From Streptomyces hygroscopicus subsp. hygroscopicus (GTDB lineage: Bacteria; Actinomycetota; Actinomycetes; Streptomycetales; Streptomycetaceae): 35,836 nucleotides of DNA. The notes beneath the pieces were generated by a model. The model worked only from the letters and a program-made list of their open reading frames with translations, was not told where the DNA came from and did not search any database. Shown piece after piece: positions 1 through 8,109 of the stretch. Positions within the stretch are counted from its first letter, which is position 1; the number at the start of each line of letters is the position of its first letter. Position numbers and translations under genes: made by a program. The stretch lies in contig NZ_BBOX01000310.1 in the NCBI RefSeq assembly GCF_001553455.1, positions 1 through 35,836 of the forward strand, given 5' to 3'.

Positions 1-1
1 C

Positions 2-289
2 GCGGCCGAGGAACACAGCCCTCGCGCCCGGCTCGTGGGTCTCGACGCCCGGCTGCGGGAGATGGACGCGCTCGGACGGGACGCCGGCGGTGCCCAGCCG
101 GCGCTGCCCAGCCTCGATCCGCCCGGGCGCGGCCCCGACCCGCGGCCGGCGGGGCGCCACCGGCCCGGGAGTTCGACGACGCGCCGGCCGCCATCGTGCG
201 GCGGCACCCGGGCCGGTTCGGCGGACCGGCCACGCCGGCGCCGCGGGAACCCCGACGCCGGCGGCCACCGAGTCCCGGGCGGGCCATGA
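2..289 (+). pseudogene. Amidohydrolase (ACMSD-like) fragment, frameshifted and cut by the window edge
   Basis: Two reading frames together resemble the N-terminal third of an amidohydrolase_2 protein. The first (from base 2) reads RLREMDALGRD, like the usual RL..MDALGID segment. From about base 169 a different frame reads EFDDAPAAIVRRHPGRFGG, like the family segment that follows (FNDAVAEIVRAHPGRFGGFATLP). A frameshift between roughly 100 and 168 would separate them, and neither frame continues into the TIM-barrel core: the first stops at 289. Codon use is GC3-rich in both parts. It is either a decayed gene or the end of something I do not recognise. The family assignment rests on these two motifs only. 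Confidence 0.4.
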
Positions 290-439
290 CCCCGCCGGCC
301 GATCGGTGACCAGCTCGCCCGGGACGGACCGGACAGCCTCGACCTGGTAACTGCCGTGGGCGCGGCGGGACGTACGCTCGACCCCACCGACGCATGGTGA
401 TCAGTCGGGCGAGGAACAGCGGTCGCGGTCGGAGGAGCG

Positions 440-1420
440 ATGTCAGGCGCGTGTTGTGCCCCCACGCCAGGGGGCGACCAGGAGATCCCCGAGCCGGCCG
501 CGGTACGGCTCCAGGCCCCGGCGCGGGAGCGGGCACAGGGGCTGCGCGCCATGCTGCGCATCCCCGGGGGGACGTTCTCGATGGGGGGCGACGACGCCGA
601 CGCGTTTCCTGAGGACGGTGAGGGCCCGGTCCGGGCGGTGCGGCTGTCGCCGTTCCTCATCGACGCGACCACCGTCACCAACCGGCAGTTCGCGACGTTC
701 GTGCGCAGCAGCGGGTACCTGACCGACGCCGAGCGCTACGGCTGGTCCTTCGTGTTCTACGCCCTGGTCCACCCGGACGCCCGGCGCAGGGTGCGCGACG
801 GCACGGTGGCGCAGGCGCCCTGGTGGCTCGCGGTTGACGGGGCCTGCTGGCGGGCCCCCTACGGGCCGGGATCGTCATGGACCGAGCTGCAGAACCACCC
901 GGTCGTCCACGTCTCCTGGCGCGACGCGTCCGCCTACGCGCAGTGGGCGGGCAAGCGCCTGCCCACGGAGGCGGAGTGGGAGAGGGCGGCGCGTGGCGGC
1001 CTGGAGCGCTCCCGCTTCCCCTGGGGGGATGAGCTGCTGCCCCGGGGACAGCACCGCTGCAACATCTGGCAGGGGAGGTTCCCCGAGGTCAACACGGGTG
1101 AGGACGGGTATCTGGGCACCGCGCCGGTCAAGACCTACCGCGCCAACAACTTCGGCCTGTACAACACCTCGGGCAATGTCTGGGAATGGTGCTCCGACTG
1201 GTGGAGCGCCACATGGCACGCGGCCGACCGCCCGGAGACCCGCCAGGACCCGGCCGGACCTCCCACCGGGGAGGCGAAGGTGATCCGCGGCGGCTCCTAC
1301 CTGTGCCACGAGTCGTACTGCAACCGCTACCGCGTCGCCGCGCGCACGTCCAACACACCTGACAGCAGCACCGGACACATGGGGTTCCGCTGCGCGGCGG
1401 ACCTGCCCGGGACCAGCTGA
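440..1420 (+). CDS. Formylglycine-generating enzyme (SUMF1/FGE family)
   Basis: 326 residues. The FGE-sulfatase domain spans nearly the whole protein, from RIPGGTFSMGG (about 47) to GFRC near the end. The C-terminal segment GGSYLCHESYC places cysteines at about 289 and 294, matching the copper-binding, catalytic Cys pair of bona fide FGEs (Cys272/Cys277 in the S. coelicolor enzyme). It is therefore probably a real enzyme that oxidises a CxPxR cysteine of a sulfatase to formylglycine, not a non-catalytic paralogue. Other family marks are HPVVHVSWRDA, RLPTEAEWERAARGG and SGNVWEWCSDWW. The start is supported by GGAGG six to seven bases upstream. No sulfatase is visible in the window, so its substrate is encoded elsewhere or in the missing left flank. 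Confidence 0.93.
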   Translation: MSGACCAPTPGGDQEIPEPAAVRLQAPARERAQGLRAMLRIPGGTFSMGGDDADAFPEDGEGPVRAVRLSPFLIDATTVTNRQFATFVRSSGYLTDAERYGWSFVFYALVHPDARRRVRDGTVAQAPWWLAVDGACWRAPYGPGSSWTELQNHPVVHVSWRDASAYAQWAGKRLPTEAEWERAARGGLERSRFPWGDELLPRGQHRCNIWQGRFPEVNTGEDGYLGTAPVKTYRANNFGLYNTSGNVWEWCSDWWSATWHAADRPETRQDPAGPPTGEAKVIRGGSYLCHESYCNRYRVAARTSNTPDSSTGHMGFRCAADLPGTS

Positions 1421-1857
1421 CACCGTCTCCGGAGCCGCGCCGGACGAAGGCTTTCGGGGCCGCGCCGGACAACGTCTTCAACGGCGCGCCGGACGAGGGG
1501 TTCCGGGACCGCGCCGGACGAGGGCCGTCAGCTGCGTGCCGGACGAAGACGACGGGCGGCCCCCGGCCGCGTCGGCTGATCCGAAGAGGCCGGAACGCCT
1601 CCGCCACGGTGACCGCGCCGCGCGCCGCGGTCGCGGTCCGCGGCCCGGCGGCACGGGACCGCGGGGGAGCGACCGGGAGGGGAACGATCGCGCGGGAGCG
1701 ACCGCGAGGGAAGGCGGAAGTACTCGCACCCCCGCGACCAGGGGACCACCCGCACCGCTCGGATAGCATGATCGCACCCCGAACGGAGCGCCCCCATCGC
1801 CCGTACGTCCCGATATCTCACACATTGGCCGGACCCTTGATACCTACAGCGTCGCGG
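1421..1857. other. Non-coding gap between FGE and PAP2 genes
   Basis: I see no convincing gene. The left part is a degenerate 25-bp tandem array (see repeat). The right part (about 1557-1857) is open in the PAP2 frame up to an ATG at 1609, but codons before 1858 use A/T third positions far more than the gene body and the predicted residues are Arg/Pro-rich, so it is treated as leader. Confidence 0.5.
1436..1547. repeat. Five-copy degenerate tandem repeat, period about 25 bp
   Basis: The core CGCGCCGGACRA recurs at 1436, 1461, 1485, 1510 and 1535 (last copy CGTGCCGGAC), with divergent filler between. It lies directly after the FGE stop. No strong hairpin forms within a unit. Confidence 0.7.
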
Positions 1858-3198
1858 ATGTTTTCGCGAATAAGCCGCAGAACGACGTTCGCCGCGTGGC
1901 GTCGGCCACGAGCGATGCTGTGGGCCGTGGCGGGTGTGGCGGTCCTCGGATTCCTGATCGCCCTGGAGATCGCCGCGCGTCGCTACGGGTTGCCGGGGCC
2001 GGTCACCAACCAGGTGCAAGAGGTGGTATTCCCTCCCAAGTCGGGCTTCCTGCTGTATGCCGGTATGGCGTTGACGATGGTGGTGCTCACCTGGCGGCAG
2101 CGGTTCATCGCGGCCGGTGCCGCGATCGGCATCGACATCGCCTTCTTCCTGGTGCGGTGGGCGGTCGGCGCCAGGGTGACCGACGGCCACCCCTTCGGCA
2201 ATGGCGCGTTGTGGGTGATTCTGGGCTGCGCGGTCATCGCGGTCACGCGCCGCACCGGCCGGGAACGCGCCCTGCTGCTGAAGGGCGTCGGACTGGGCCT
2301 GCTGCTGGTGGCCGGCCGCAAGACCGGCGACACCTGGCTGCTCATCACGTCGAAGACCCGCCCGGCGGTGCTCGACCCGTACGTGGCGACCGCCGATCAC
2401 GCGCTGGGCAACCCGTCCTGGCTGGTGGGCCGGATCGTCGCGGCCACCGGCCCGATCGGCACCCATGTTCTCGACTACGTCTACATCCAGCTCGCGGTGG
2501 CCGCGGTCGTCGTCGCGCTGTACCAGCTGCGCGGCGTGGCGGTCGAACGCCGCTTCCCGGGCCATCATCTGGTGCGCACCTTCCTGGTCATCGGCCTCCT
2601 CGGACCGGCCATCTACATGATCTTCCCGGTGGTCGGACCGATCTTCGCCTACGGCGCGGACGGCGGGCACTGGGCGGTGGCCGATCTGTGGCCGAACACG
2701 CCGCCGCCGGTCGATTCCCCGCACCCGATACCGTTCGACGAGATCACCCCGCGCAACTGCATGCCCAGTCTGCACACGGCGTGGGCCACCGCGATCTTCA
2801 TCCATTCCCGTAAGGGCCCCCGGATCCTGCGCGGCGCGGGCACGTTCTGGCTGATCGCCACGCTCGGCGCGACGCTGGGATTCGGCTATCACTACGGCGT
2901 GGACCTCGTCGCCGGCGTGGTGTTCGCGTTCACGGTCGAGGCGGCGCTGCGCTCGCTCGACCGTGGTTGGGACCGGTCGGGAACCCAGCTGGTCGCCCAC
3001 GGCACAGCGGTCTTCGCCGCGCTCCTGCTGTCCTATCGCTATCTGCCGGTGGAGATGGGCAGACATCCGTGGGTGTTCGGCCCCCTGCTCATTCTGGCGA
3101 TGGCCTCGGTGGTCCACCGCTACGTACGGACCACCCGGCTGTGGGAGCCGAAGGCCGCGCCGGCGCTGCGGCCGGAACCGCAGGCCGAACTGGTCTGA
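1858..3198 (+). CDS. Polytopic PAP2-family phosphatase
   Basis: About 446 residues from the ATG at 1858. It has multiple hydrophobic segments (the first is AMLWAVAGVAVLGFLIALE) and the C-terminal PAP2 signature: RNCMPSLHTAWA near residue 299 and GFGYHYGVDLVAG near 341, giving the SLH and H...D catalytic residues on the membrane face. Such enzymes hydrolyse lipid or isoprenoid phosphates, or transfer inositol-phosphate-type headgroups in actinobacterial lipid synthesis. The substrate cannot be told here. The usual N-terminal KxxxxxxRP motif is not obvious. Upstream in-frame ATGs at 1609 and 1768 exist, but codon use shifts near 1858; ATG 1915 is another option because no clear RBS marks any start. 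It converges on the kinase-like gene across a GC-rich hairpin. Confidence 0.85.
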   Translation: MFSRISRRTTFAAWRRPRAMLWAVAGVAVLGFLIALEIAARRYGLPGPVTNQVQEVVFPPKSGFLLYAGMALTMVVLTWRQRFIAAGAAIGIDIAFFLVRWAVGARVTDGHPFGNGALWVILGCAVIAVTRRTGRERALLLKGVGLGLLLVAGRKTGDTWLLITSKTRPAVLDPYVATADHALGNPSWLVGRIVAATGPIGTHVLDYVYIQLAVAAVVVALYQLRGVAVERRFPGHHLVRTFLVIGLLGPAIYMIFPVVGPIFAYGADGGHWAVADLWPNTPPPVDSPHPIPFDEITPRNCMPSLHTAWATAIFIHSRKGPRILRGAGTFWLIATLGATLGFGYHYGVDLVAGVVFAFTVEAALRSLDRGWDRSGTQLVAHGTAVFAALLLSYRYLPVEMGRHPWVFGPLLILAMASVVHRYVRTTRLWEPKAAPALRPEPQAELV

Positions 3199-3213
3199 GC
3201 CCTGTCGGCGCAG

Positions 3214-3232
3214 GTCCCGGCCGGCCGGGGAC
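3214..3232. terminator. Bidirectional hairpin between convergent genes
   Basis: GTCCCGGCC and GGCCGGGGAC pair with one bulged G in the 37-bp gap between the stops of the PAP2 gene and the kinase-like gene. No U-tract, as is usual in Streptomyces. Confidence 0.5.
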
Positions 3233-3235
3233 GGG

Positions 3236-3988
3236 TCACCCCGGACCGGCCCCCGTGGTCTCGTCCCGGAGCGCGCGGGGCGAGGGGCCGGGCGTGCGGG
3301 CGCGCCCGCCGAGGGTGCGGACGCGCTCGGCGATGGTGTCCGCTATCGCCTCGGGCGTGGCGTCGGCGTCCGGGGTGAGGACCAGCCAGCCGCGTTCCCC
3401 GGCCATGCGCAGCAGCTGGCCGCGGATCACGCCCTGGTAGGCGCAGAACGAGGCGCGCGGCGGGCCGGTGAAACCGTCCCACCTGCCGATCTCGGTGTCC
3501 TTGAAGCCGCCGGCGGTGTCGGTGTCCGCGGCGCCGGCCCGCCGTGACCAGGCCACCTCGGGGGCGACGTCGAGCAGCACGACGAGGTCGGGCTCGCGCA
3601 CGGGGGCGAACAGCGACTCGACCCACTGCGGATCGAGGGGCTCCCGCACGACCGTCTTGGCGATGTTGCGGTAGTACCAGCCGTCCATGACGCATACGCC
3701 AGGGTGGTCCGGGGCCAGATCGGGACGCAGCCGCGCCAGTCCGGCGTACCAGGAGGCGATCAGCAGGATCCAGTGAGCCGCGCCGAAGGTGTCGGTGCCG
3801 GATTCCGTCGTCGACCAGATGAGGTCACGGAGCCTGGTGGCGCGGGCCACGGTCTCCTCCCCGGCGGGGCCGATGTCCGTCTTGCCGCCGTGTACCGGTG
3901 ATCCGTGCGGGTCGTTCAGCCGCTCCGCGACCAGTGCGGCGGTCGTGGACTTTCCGCTGCCGTCGATGCCTTCGATCACGATGAGCAT
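3236..3988 (-). CDS. Thymidylate-kinase-like P-loop nucleotide kinase
   Basis: 250 residues beginning MLIVIEGIDGSGKSTT, a textbook TMPK Walker A (residues 7-14), followed by FKDTEIGRWDGF and a C-terminal P-loop kinase fold. The Tmk DRY/DRF motif is replaced by DGWYYRN (in VMDGWYYRNIAK), so the monophosphate acceptor is probably not dTMP and this is unlikely to be the housekeeping tmk. The start at 3988 has GGGAGG nine bases upstream; a longer open frame to 4024 lacks one. It is divergent from the NRPS-like gene across a 352-bp intergenic region, which suggests membership in the cluster. With the NDP-kinase-like gene at 16193 it could phosphorylate a pathway monophosphate stepwise (inference). 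Confidence 0.8.
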   Translation of the reverse strand: MLIVIEGIDGSGKSTTAALVAERLNDPHGSPVHGGKTDIGPAGEETVARATRLRDLIWSTTESGTDTFGAAHWILLIASWYAGLARLRPDLAPDHPGVCVMDGWYYRNIAKTVVREPLDPQWVESLFAPVREPDLVVLLDVAPEVAWSRRAGAADTDTAGGFKDTEIGRWDGFTGPPRASFCAYQGVIRGQLLRMAGERGWLVLTPDADATPEAIADTIAERVRTLGGRARTPGPSPRALRDETTGAGPG

Positions 3989-4130
3989 GGGATCGGCCTC
4001 CCGTTCCTGGATATGGCGGCACACAATGCCGTCGTCCCGCTGGTTTCCGTCCCATTCGGCTGGAACTCGCGGAAGGAAAGACGGAAGGGTACCGGCGGCG
4101 ATCCGGCCGGGGAGGCCGTTTTTCAGACAG

Positions 4131-4178
4131 GTTCAAATGGCTCCTTTCGCAGGTCGGAGGGTATCGAAAGGTTTGAAC
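4131..4178. promoter_or_regulatory. Nested inverted repeat, possible operator
   Basis: GTTCAAA (4131) pairs with TTTGAAC (4172) and, inside it, CCTTTCG (4143) pairs with CGAAAGG (4165). All arms are perfect 7-mers; a 5-base insert breaks the left side. The location between divergent genes fits a cluster regulator site. No regulator gene is recognisable in the cluster itself. Confidence 0.5.
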
Positions 4179-4258
4179 AGCGGAATCTTCCGAAAAACCG
4201 GTATGTGTTTTGTGGTGGATTCCGAGGTGGCCCGGACGTCGCATGGGTTCACCATGCA

Positions 4259-4288
4259 TTGACCTTTCTGATCGACGGCTGCTACCGT
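4259..4288 (+). promoter_or_regulatory. Promoter of the adenylation gene
   Basis: TTGACC (4259-4264), 18-bp spacer, TACCGT (4283-4288), followed by about 45 bases of leader to the ATG at 4341. Close to the TTGACN/TANNNT vegetative consensus of streptomycetes. Confidence 0.5.
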
Positions 4289-4340
4289 TCGGAATCTCCT
4301 GTAGGCGACCATGGCCGGAATTCTATGGTGAGGCCCGTAT

Positions 4341-6293
4341 ATGACCCGTCATCACGGTCGGCCCGAGAGCGTTCTGCAGCACATCGTCCATCAGTCGTTT
4401 CGCCGTCCCGGCGCCATCGCGGCACAGGATCCCGCGCCACTCACCTATCGGCAGCTGGCGGTCGGGTCGGACCGGCTGGCCGCCTCGATCCGGGCGGCGT
4501 CCGGTGCGCGACCGCCCGTCGTCGGCGTGCTCCTGCCGCGCGGGAACCGGCTCCTCATGGCGTTGCTCGCGGTGCTCAGGCTCGGCGGGACGTACCTGCC
4601 GCTGAATCCCGACCTCCCACCGCGGCGACTCACCGCGGTGGTCGACGACGCCCGCCCCGACGTCGTCCTCGCCGAGGGCGGGCAGCGGTTCGGCGACCTG
4701 CCGGTCGTCCGGGTGGACTTCCCCGGGGCCGACCGTGCCGACGGCCCGGGAGGGGCGGCCCCGGCGGGTCCGCGGGAGACCGGGGGAGCGGCCGGCCTGT
4801 CCCGACCCGGAGCCGCCGACGGCGTCAGCGCGGACACGTTCGCGTACCTGCTGTTCACCTCCGGCTCCACGGGCCGCCCGAAGGGCGTGGTCAGCGGGCA
4901 TCCGGGGCTGTACAACCGGCTCTCGTGGATGCAGGACGCCTTCGGTCTGTCGGCCGGGGACCGGGTCCTGCAGAAGACGCCGGTCAGCTTCGACGTCTCC
5001 GTCTGGGAGCTGCTGTGGCCCCTGATGTACGGGGGCACCGTGGTCTTCGCCAAGCCCGGCGGCCACGTCGACGGCAGATATCTGCACGATCTGATCCAGG
5101 AGCAGCGGATCACCATCGTGCACTTCGTCCCCTCCATGCTGGGCGCGTTCCTGCGGGCGAACCCGGGGCGCGGTGACGGGACGGGGCTGGACTCCGTACG
5201 GCTGGTGGTGACCAGCGGAGAGGCCCTCACGGCGGGCCTGGCGGCCGAGGCGCTGAAGCATTTCCCCTCGGCCGAGCTGTACAACCTCTACGGGCCGACC
5301 GAGGCGTCCATCGACGCCACCTTCCACCGGGTCGTCCCGGCCGACCTGGGCGGCGGCCCGGTCCCCATCGGCCGCCCCATCACCGGCATGGCGGCGCATG
5401 TCGTCGGCCCGGACGGCAGGCCGGTGCCACCGGGGGAGACCGGTGAGCTGTGGCTGTCCGGGGTGGGGCTGGCACGCGGCTACCTCAACCGGCCCGAGGC
5501 CACGGCCGCCGCCTTCGTGACCGATCCGCCGTACGTCCCGGCCGACCGCGTCTACCGCACCGGTGACCTGGTCCGGGACCGTGGCGACGGGGTGCTCGAA
5601 TATCTCGGGCGCGACGACCGGCAGGTGAAGTTCCGCGGGGTGCGGATCGAACTGTCCGAGCTGGACGGGGCGCTCGCGGCGTATCCGGGCGTGGCCCGCG
5701 CGCACACCGCCCTGCGGCGCGGGGCCGACGCGGACCAGCTGATCGCCTTCGTCGAGGCCGAGGCCGGGGCGGAGACCGAGACCGAGACCGAGACCGAGGC
5801 TGAGGCAGAGGACGCGCCCGGCACCACGGGCCCCCTGCTGCGCCGGCCGGACTTCGCCGCCGAGCTGCGTGAGCATCTGGCGTGCCTGGTGCCCGCCTCC
5901 ATGGTGCCCACGCACTTCGCCTTCGTCCGCGACTGGCCGGTGACGGTGCACGGGAAGCTGGACACCGGTCTGCTGCTGACGTGGTTCGCCCGGCGCACCG
6001 CACCCGGGCGGACGCCGGAACCGGGCGTCGCCACGCGGGAGATCGTGGACCGGGTGCTGGCCATCTTCCGGGAGGTCCTCGGCACCGAGGACATCGATGA
6101 CACGGACAGCTTCTTCGAGGTGGGCGGAGGCGGGTCGCTCGCCGCCGTCCGCGCGGCGAACGCCGTCGAGGAGTACGTACTGCGCGTTTTCGGCCTGGAC
6201 GTCTCGGCGGACGCGTCCGTCTTCATCCACCCTACGGCCCGGGAGCTTGCCGATGAGATTGAAAGAGGCGTTGCTGCGAGGGCAGGGGCGTGA
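4341..6293 (+). CDS. Free-standing NRPS adenylation + carrier (A-T) protein, predicted serine-specific
   Basis: 650 residues. Adenylation core motifs: LLFTSGSTGRPKGV (170-183), NLYGPTEASID (315-325), YRTGDL (405-410), GRDDRQVKFRG (423-433), catalytic Lys539 in HGKLD. Reading the specificity positions by alignment to GrsA gives D218 V219 W222 H261 V290 S292 L316 I324 D325 K539 (DVWHVSLIDK), essentially the known L-serine code. The C-terminal carrier domain (about 565-645) has DSFFEVGGGGSL with Ser599 as the phosphopantetheine site; one glycine is extra compared with the usual FFxLGGxSL. A Thr-Glu repeat (about 478-490) is inserted before the C-terminal subdomain. No condensation or thioesterase domain is present. 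RBS GTGAGG lies before the ATG. The 3' end overlaps the next gene by 41 bases. Confidence 0.92.
   Translation: MTRHHGRPESVLQHIVHQSFRRPGAIAAQDPAPLTYRQLAVGSDRLAASIRAASGARPPVVGVLLPRGNRLLMALLAVLRLGGTYLPLNPDLPPRRLTAVVDDARPDVVLAEGGQRFGDLPVVRVDFPGADRADGPGGAAPAGPRETGGAAGLSRPGAADGVSADTFAYLLFTSGSTGRPKGVVSGHPGLYNRLSWMQDAFGLSAGDRVLQKTPVSFDVSVWELLWPLMYGGTVVFAKPGGHVDGRYLHDLIQEQRITIVHFVPSMLGAFLRANPGRGDGTGLDSVRLVVTSGEALTAGLAAEALKHFPSAELYNLYGPTEASIDATFHRVVPADLGGGPVPIGRPITGMAAHVVGPDGRPVPPGETGELWLSGVGLARGYLNRPEATAAAFVTDPPYVPADRVYRTGDLVRDRGDGVLEYLGRDDRQVKFRGVRIELSELDGALAAYPGVARAHTALRRGADADQLIAFVEAEAGAETETETETEAEAEDAPGTTGPLLRRPDFAAELREHLACLVPASMVPTHFAFVRDWPVTVHGKLDTGLLLTWFARRTAPGRTPEPGVATREIVDRVLAIFREVLGTEDIDDTDSFFEVGGGGSLAAVRAANAVEEYVLRVFGLDVSADASVFIHPTARELADEIERGVAARAGA
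5772..5810 (+). repeat. In-frame hexanucleotide repeat
   Basis: GAGACC four times, then GAGGCT and GAGGCA, encoding the acidic Glu-Thr/Glu-Ala run in a surface loop of the adenylation protein. Copy number could vary without breaking the frame. Confidence 0.85.
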
Positions 6294-8046
6294 GGAGTTC
6301 GACGAGCTGGATTCCTTTCTGCTCGGGACGGTCGGCGGTCGCGCTCCCGGTTTCCCGGCGGCCGGTCCGGACGCCCTGTACGAGAGGGCCGAGCACCGCC
6401 GGGTGGCGCACCTGCTGCACTCCCGTGCCGGCCGCGAGGCGTCCGGCGGGATCGAGGTCAACCGGCGCTTCTCCCGGGTGATGTTCGACCACAACCTGCG
6501 GACCTGGGAGGAGATCGCCGGGGCCTTCGCCGACGCGGGGATCCGGGTCGCGGGCGTCAAGGGCCTCTTCCTCGGGGCGCTGCTGCGGCGCACCGCCGAC
6601 CAGGCCCGGGTCACCACGGACCTGGACCTGCTCGTCGACGGGCGGTCCCTGGACGCGGCGATGGAGGTCCTGGCGTCCTTGGGCTTCGTCAGCGGACTGG
6701 ACATCAAGGACCACGCCTTCCTCCGGATGAGCAGCCGGGCGATCCGTGAACTGGAAGCCCAGCAGGGGTCCTACGGGCAGGTCGCGCCCATGGCCCGGCT
6801 GCTGAAGCTCCCGGAGATGGATCCGGTCGCCGAGGACATCGGACGCTGGCTCCCGGGGCGCAAGCTGGTGCGCACCTCGGCGGGCGTCCGTTCGCTGTCC
6901 GTGGTCGATCTCCACTTCGACATGGGGCACCGCGACGCGTCGGGCGCGCGGCACGCCATCCCCGCCGGGGAGCTGCTGGACTCCGCGGTGACCGTCCGCC
7001 ACGGCGGGACGGATGTGCGGACCCTCGACCACGCGACGATGACCTGGCTGCTGTGCTACCGCGCCTACTGCGACATCGCCCTGTTCGGGGAGCGCCGGCT
7101 CAAGCTCTTCGCGGACATCACGGACCTGATCCGCCGGGGCGGCTGGCCGAGCGGCGCGGTGGAGGCCGCGGTGGCCCGGTATCCGTTCATCGCCCGTCCG
7201 ATCGAGGAGACCCTCCGGTTCCTGCGGGAGGAGTGCGCGGTCGACCCCGGGGCGTGGCGGAACCCCGGATCGCGGCGGGACCCCGGATCGCGGCGTGACC
7301 CGGCGCCGCCCCCGGCCACCCCGGCCACTCCGGCCACCCCGGCCACTCCGGCCACGGTCCGCGGGACGGTCCTGGTGTGCCACGGCTGGGGGAGCGAGCC
7401 GGGGTCGTCACCCTGGGTGGGACGGCTCAGCGGGCGGCTCGCCCGCCGCGGGATGGCCGTGGTGGAACTGGCGCCCTTCGCGGCGGCCGGGGACGTACCC
7501 GATCTGAGCGAGGTCGCCGAGACGCTGCGGGAACGGGTCGAGGCGGCGCGCAAGGACACCGGTGGCGGCCCCGTGGGGCTCATCGGGGTCAGCCTGGGCA
7601 GCGCCGCCGCGCTCGCGGCGGTGGCCGGTGGGGCCGCCGTGGACTTCCTGGTGACCGTGGGCACCGTGGCGAGTGCGGACGTCGGTGTGACGGCTGACGG
7701 CGGCCCGCGGGAACTGCTGGCCCGGTACGGCGGCGGGGCGGGCGACGACGAGCGCGTTCCGTTCCTGACCGGGCAGGTCAGGCTGGGCTTCCTGCGCGAC
7801 CTGGTCGCCTGTGCGGGCGGGACCGACCTCGGCGCGGTCACCTCCCCGGTCCTCGTACTGAGCGGTGGCACGGACAACGAGTGGCGGCTGAGGGACGCCG
7901 CCACCGTGGCCGCGCACGCCGAGGCGCGCGGGGACGGTTCCGCCCGCCGCGACTTCCCGGCCGGCAACCACACCCTGGACAACGCGGCAGTGGGAACGGC
8001 CTCCGCCGTCCTGTCCTGGCTGACCGCCCTGGGAGTCCTTGGCTGA
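6253..8046 (+). CDS. Nucleotidyltransferase-like protein fused to an alpha/beta hydrolase
   Basis: 597 residues from ATG 6253 (GGGAG eight bases upstream; overlaps the adenylation gene by 41 bases, so probably coupled). The N-terminal half (1-330) resembles the NTP_transf_5 family: VKGLFLGALLRR then TTDLDLLVD (about 121-129) gives a DxD-type metal site. After a low-complexity hinge of NPGSRRD/PAT repeats (about 336-367), residues 368-597 form an alpha/beta hydrolase: VLVCHGWG, nucleophile elbow GVSLGS (Ser about 447), likely acid in SGGTDNEW and histidine in GNHTLDN. The second half could act as a type II thioesterase or acyl-release enzyme for the serine carrier. The NTase half might nucleotidylate or phosphorylate an intermediate. 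Both roles are inference. Confidence 0.8.
   Translation: MRLKEALLRGQGREEFDELDSFLLGTVGGRAPGFPAAGPDALYERAEHRRVAHLLHSRAGREASGGIEVNRRFSRVMFDHNLRTWEEIAGAFADAGIRVAGVKGLFLGALLRRTADQARVTTDLDLLVDGRSLDAAMEVLASLGFVSGLDIKDHAFLRMSSRAIRELEAQQGSYGQVAPMARLLKLPEMDPVAEDIGRWLPGRKLVRTSAGVRSLSVVDLHFDMGHRDASGARHAIPAGELLDSAVTVRHGGTDVRTLDHATMTWLLCYRAYCDIALFGERRLKLFADITDLIRRGGWPSGAVEAAVARYPFIARPIEETLRFLREECAVDPGAWRNPGSRRDPGSRRDPAPPPATPATPATPATPATVRGTVLVCHGWGSEPGSSPWVGRLSGRLARRGMAVVELAPFAAAGDVPDLSEVAETLRERVEAARKDTGGGPVGLIGVSLGSAAALAAVAGGAAVDFLVTVGTVASADVGVTADGGPRELLARYGGGAGDDERVPFLTGQVRLGFLRDLVACAGGTDLGAVTSPVLVLSGGTDNEWRLRDAATVAAHAEARGDGSARRDFPAGNHTLDNAAVGTASAVLSWLTALGVLG
7263..7352 (+). repeat. Hinge-encoding direct repeats
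   Basis: Two 18-bp copies (CCCCGGATCGCGGCG core) followed by five 9-bp copies of CCGGCCACY. They encode the PGSRRD and PAT repeats joining the two halves of the fusion protein. Confidence 0.8.
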
Positions 8047-8073
8047 TTCCCGCGCACGCCGTCCGCCCGGTGG

Positions 8074-8106
8074 CGCGCCGCCCGCAACGGCCCCGCGGGC
8101 GGCGCG
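8074..8106. terminator. Bidirectional terminator, perfect 12-bp stem
   Basis: CGCGCCGCCCGC (8074-8085) and GCGGGCGGCGCG (8095-8106) are perfect complements with a 9-base loop. They sit in the 63-bp gap between the convergent fusion gene and the PPOX gene. Confidence 0.8.
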
Positions 8107-8109
8107 GGT

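Larger units (their letters stand above)
3989..4340. other. Divergent regulatory region, kinase / adenylation genes
   Basis: This gap is clearly less GC-rich than the flanking genes. It contains a nested inverted repeat (4131-4178), a second pair CGGAATC (4181) / GATTCCG (4218) with another CGGAATC at about 4291, and a good promoter toward the adenylation gene. No small ORF is convincing. Confidence 0.6.

Noticed and set aside
1128..3117. Long minus-strand open frames over the PAP2 gene
   Set aside because: GC-rich shadow frames with Arg/His/Asp-rich, domain-free translations.
3236..3988. Housekeeping thymidylate kinase
   Set aside because: The DRY motif is replaced and the gene is divergent from a biosynthetic gene; a pathway-specific kinase is more likely.
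5772..5810. Hexanucleotide run as a frameshift or contingency locus
   Set aside because: The unit is six bases, so any length change keeps the frame; treated as a flexible linker.
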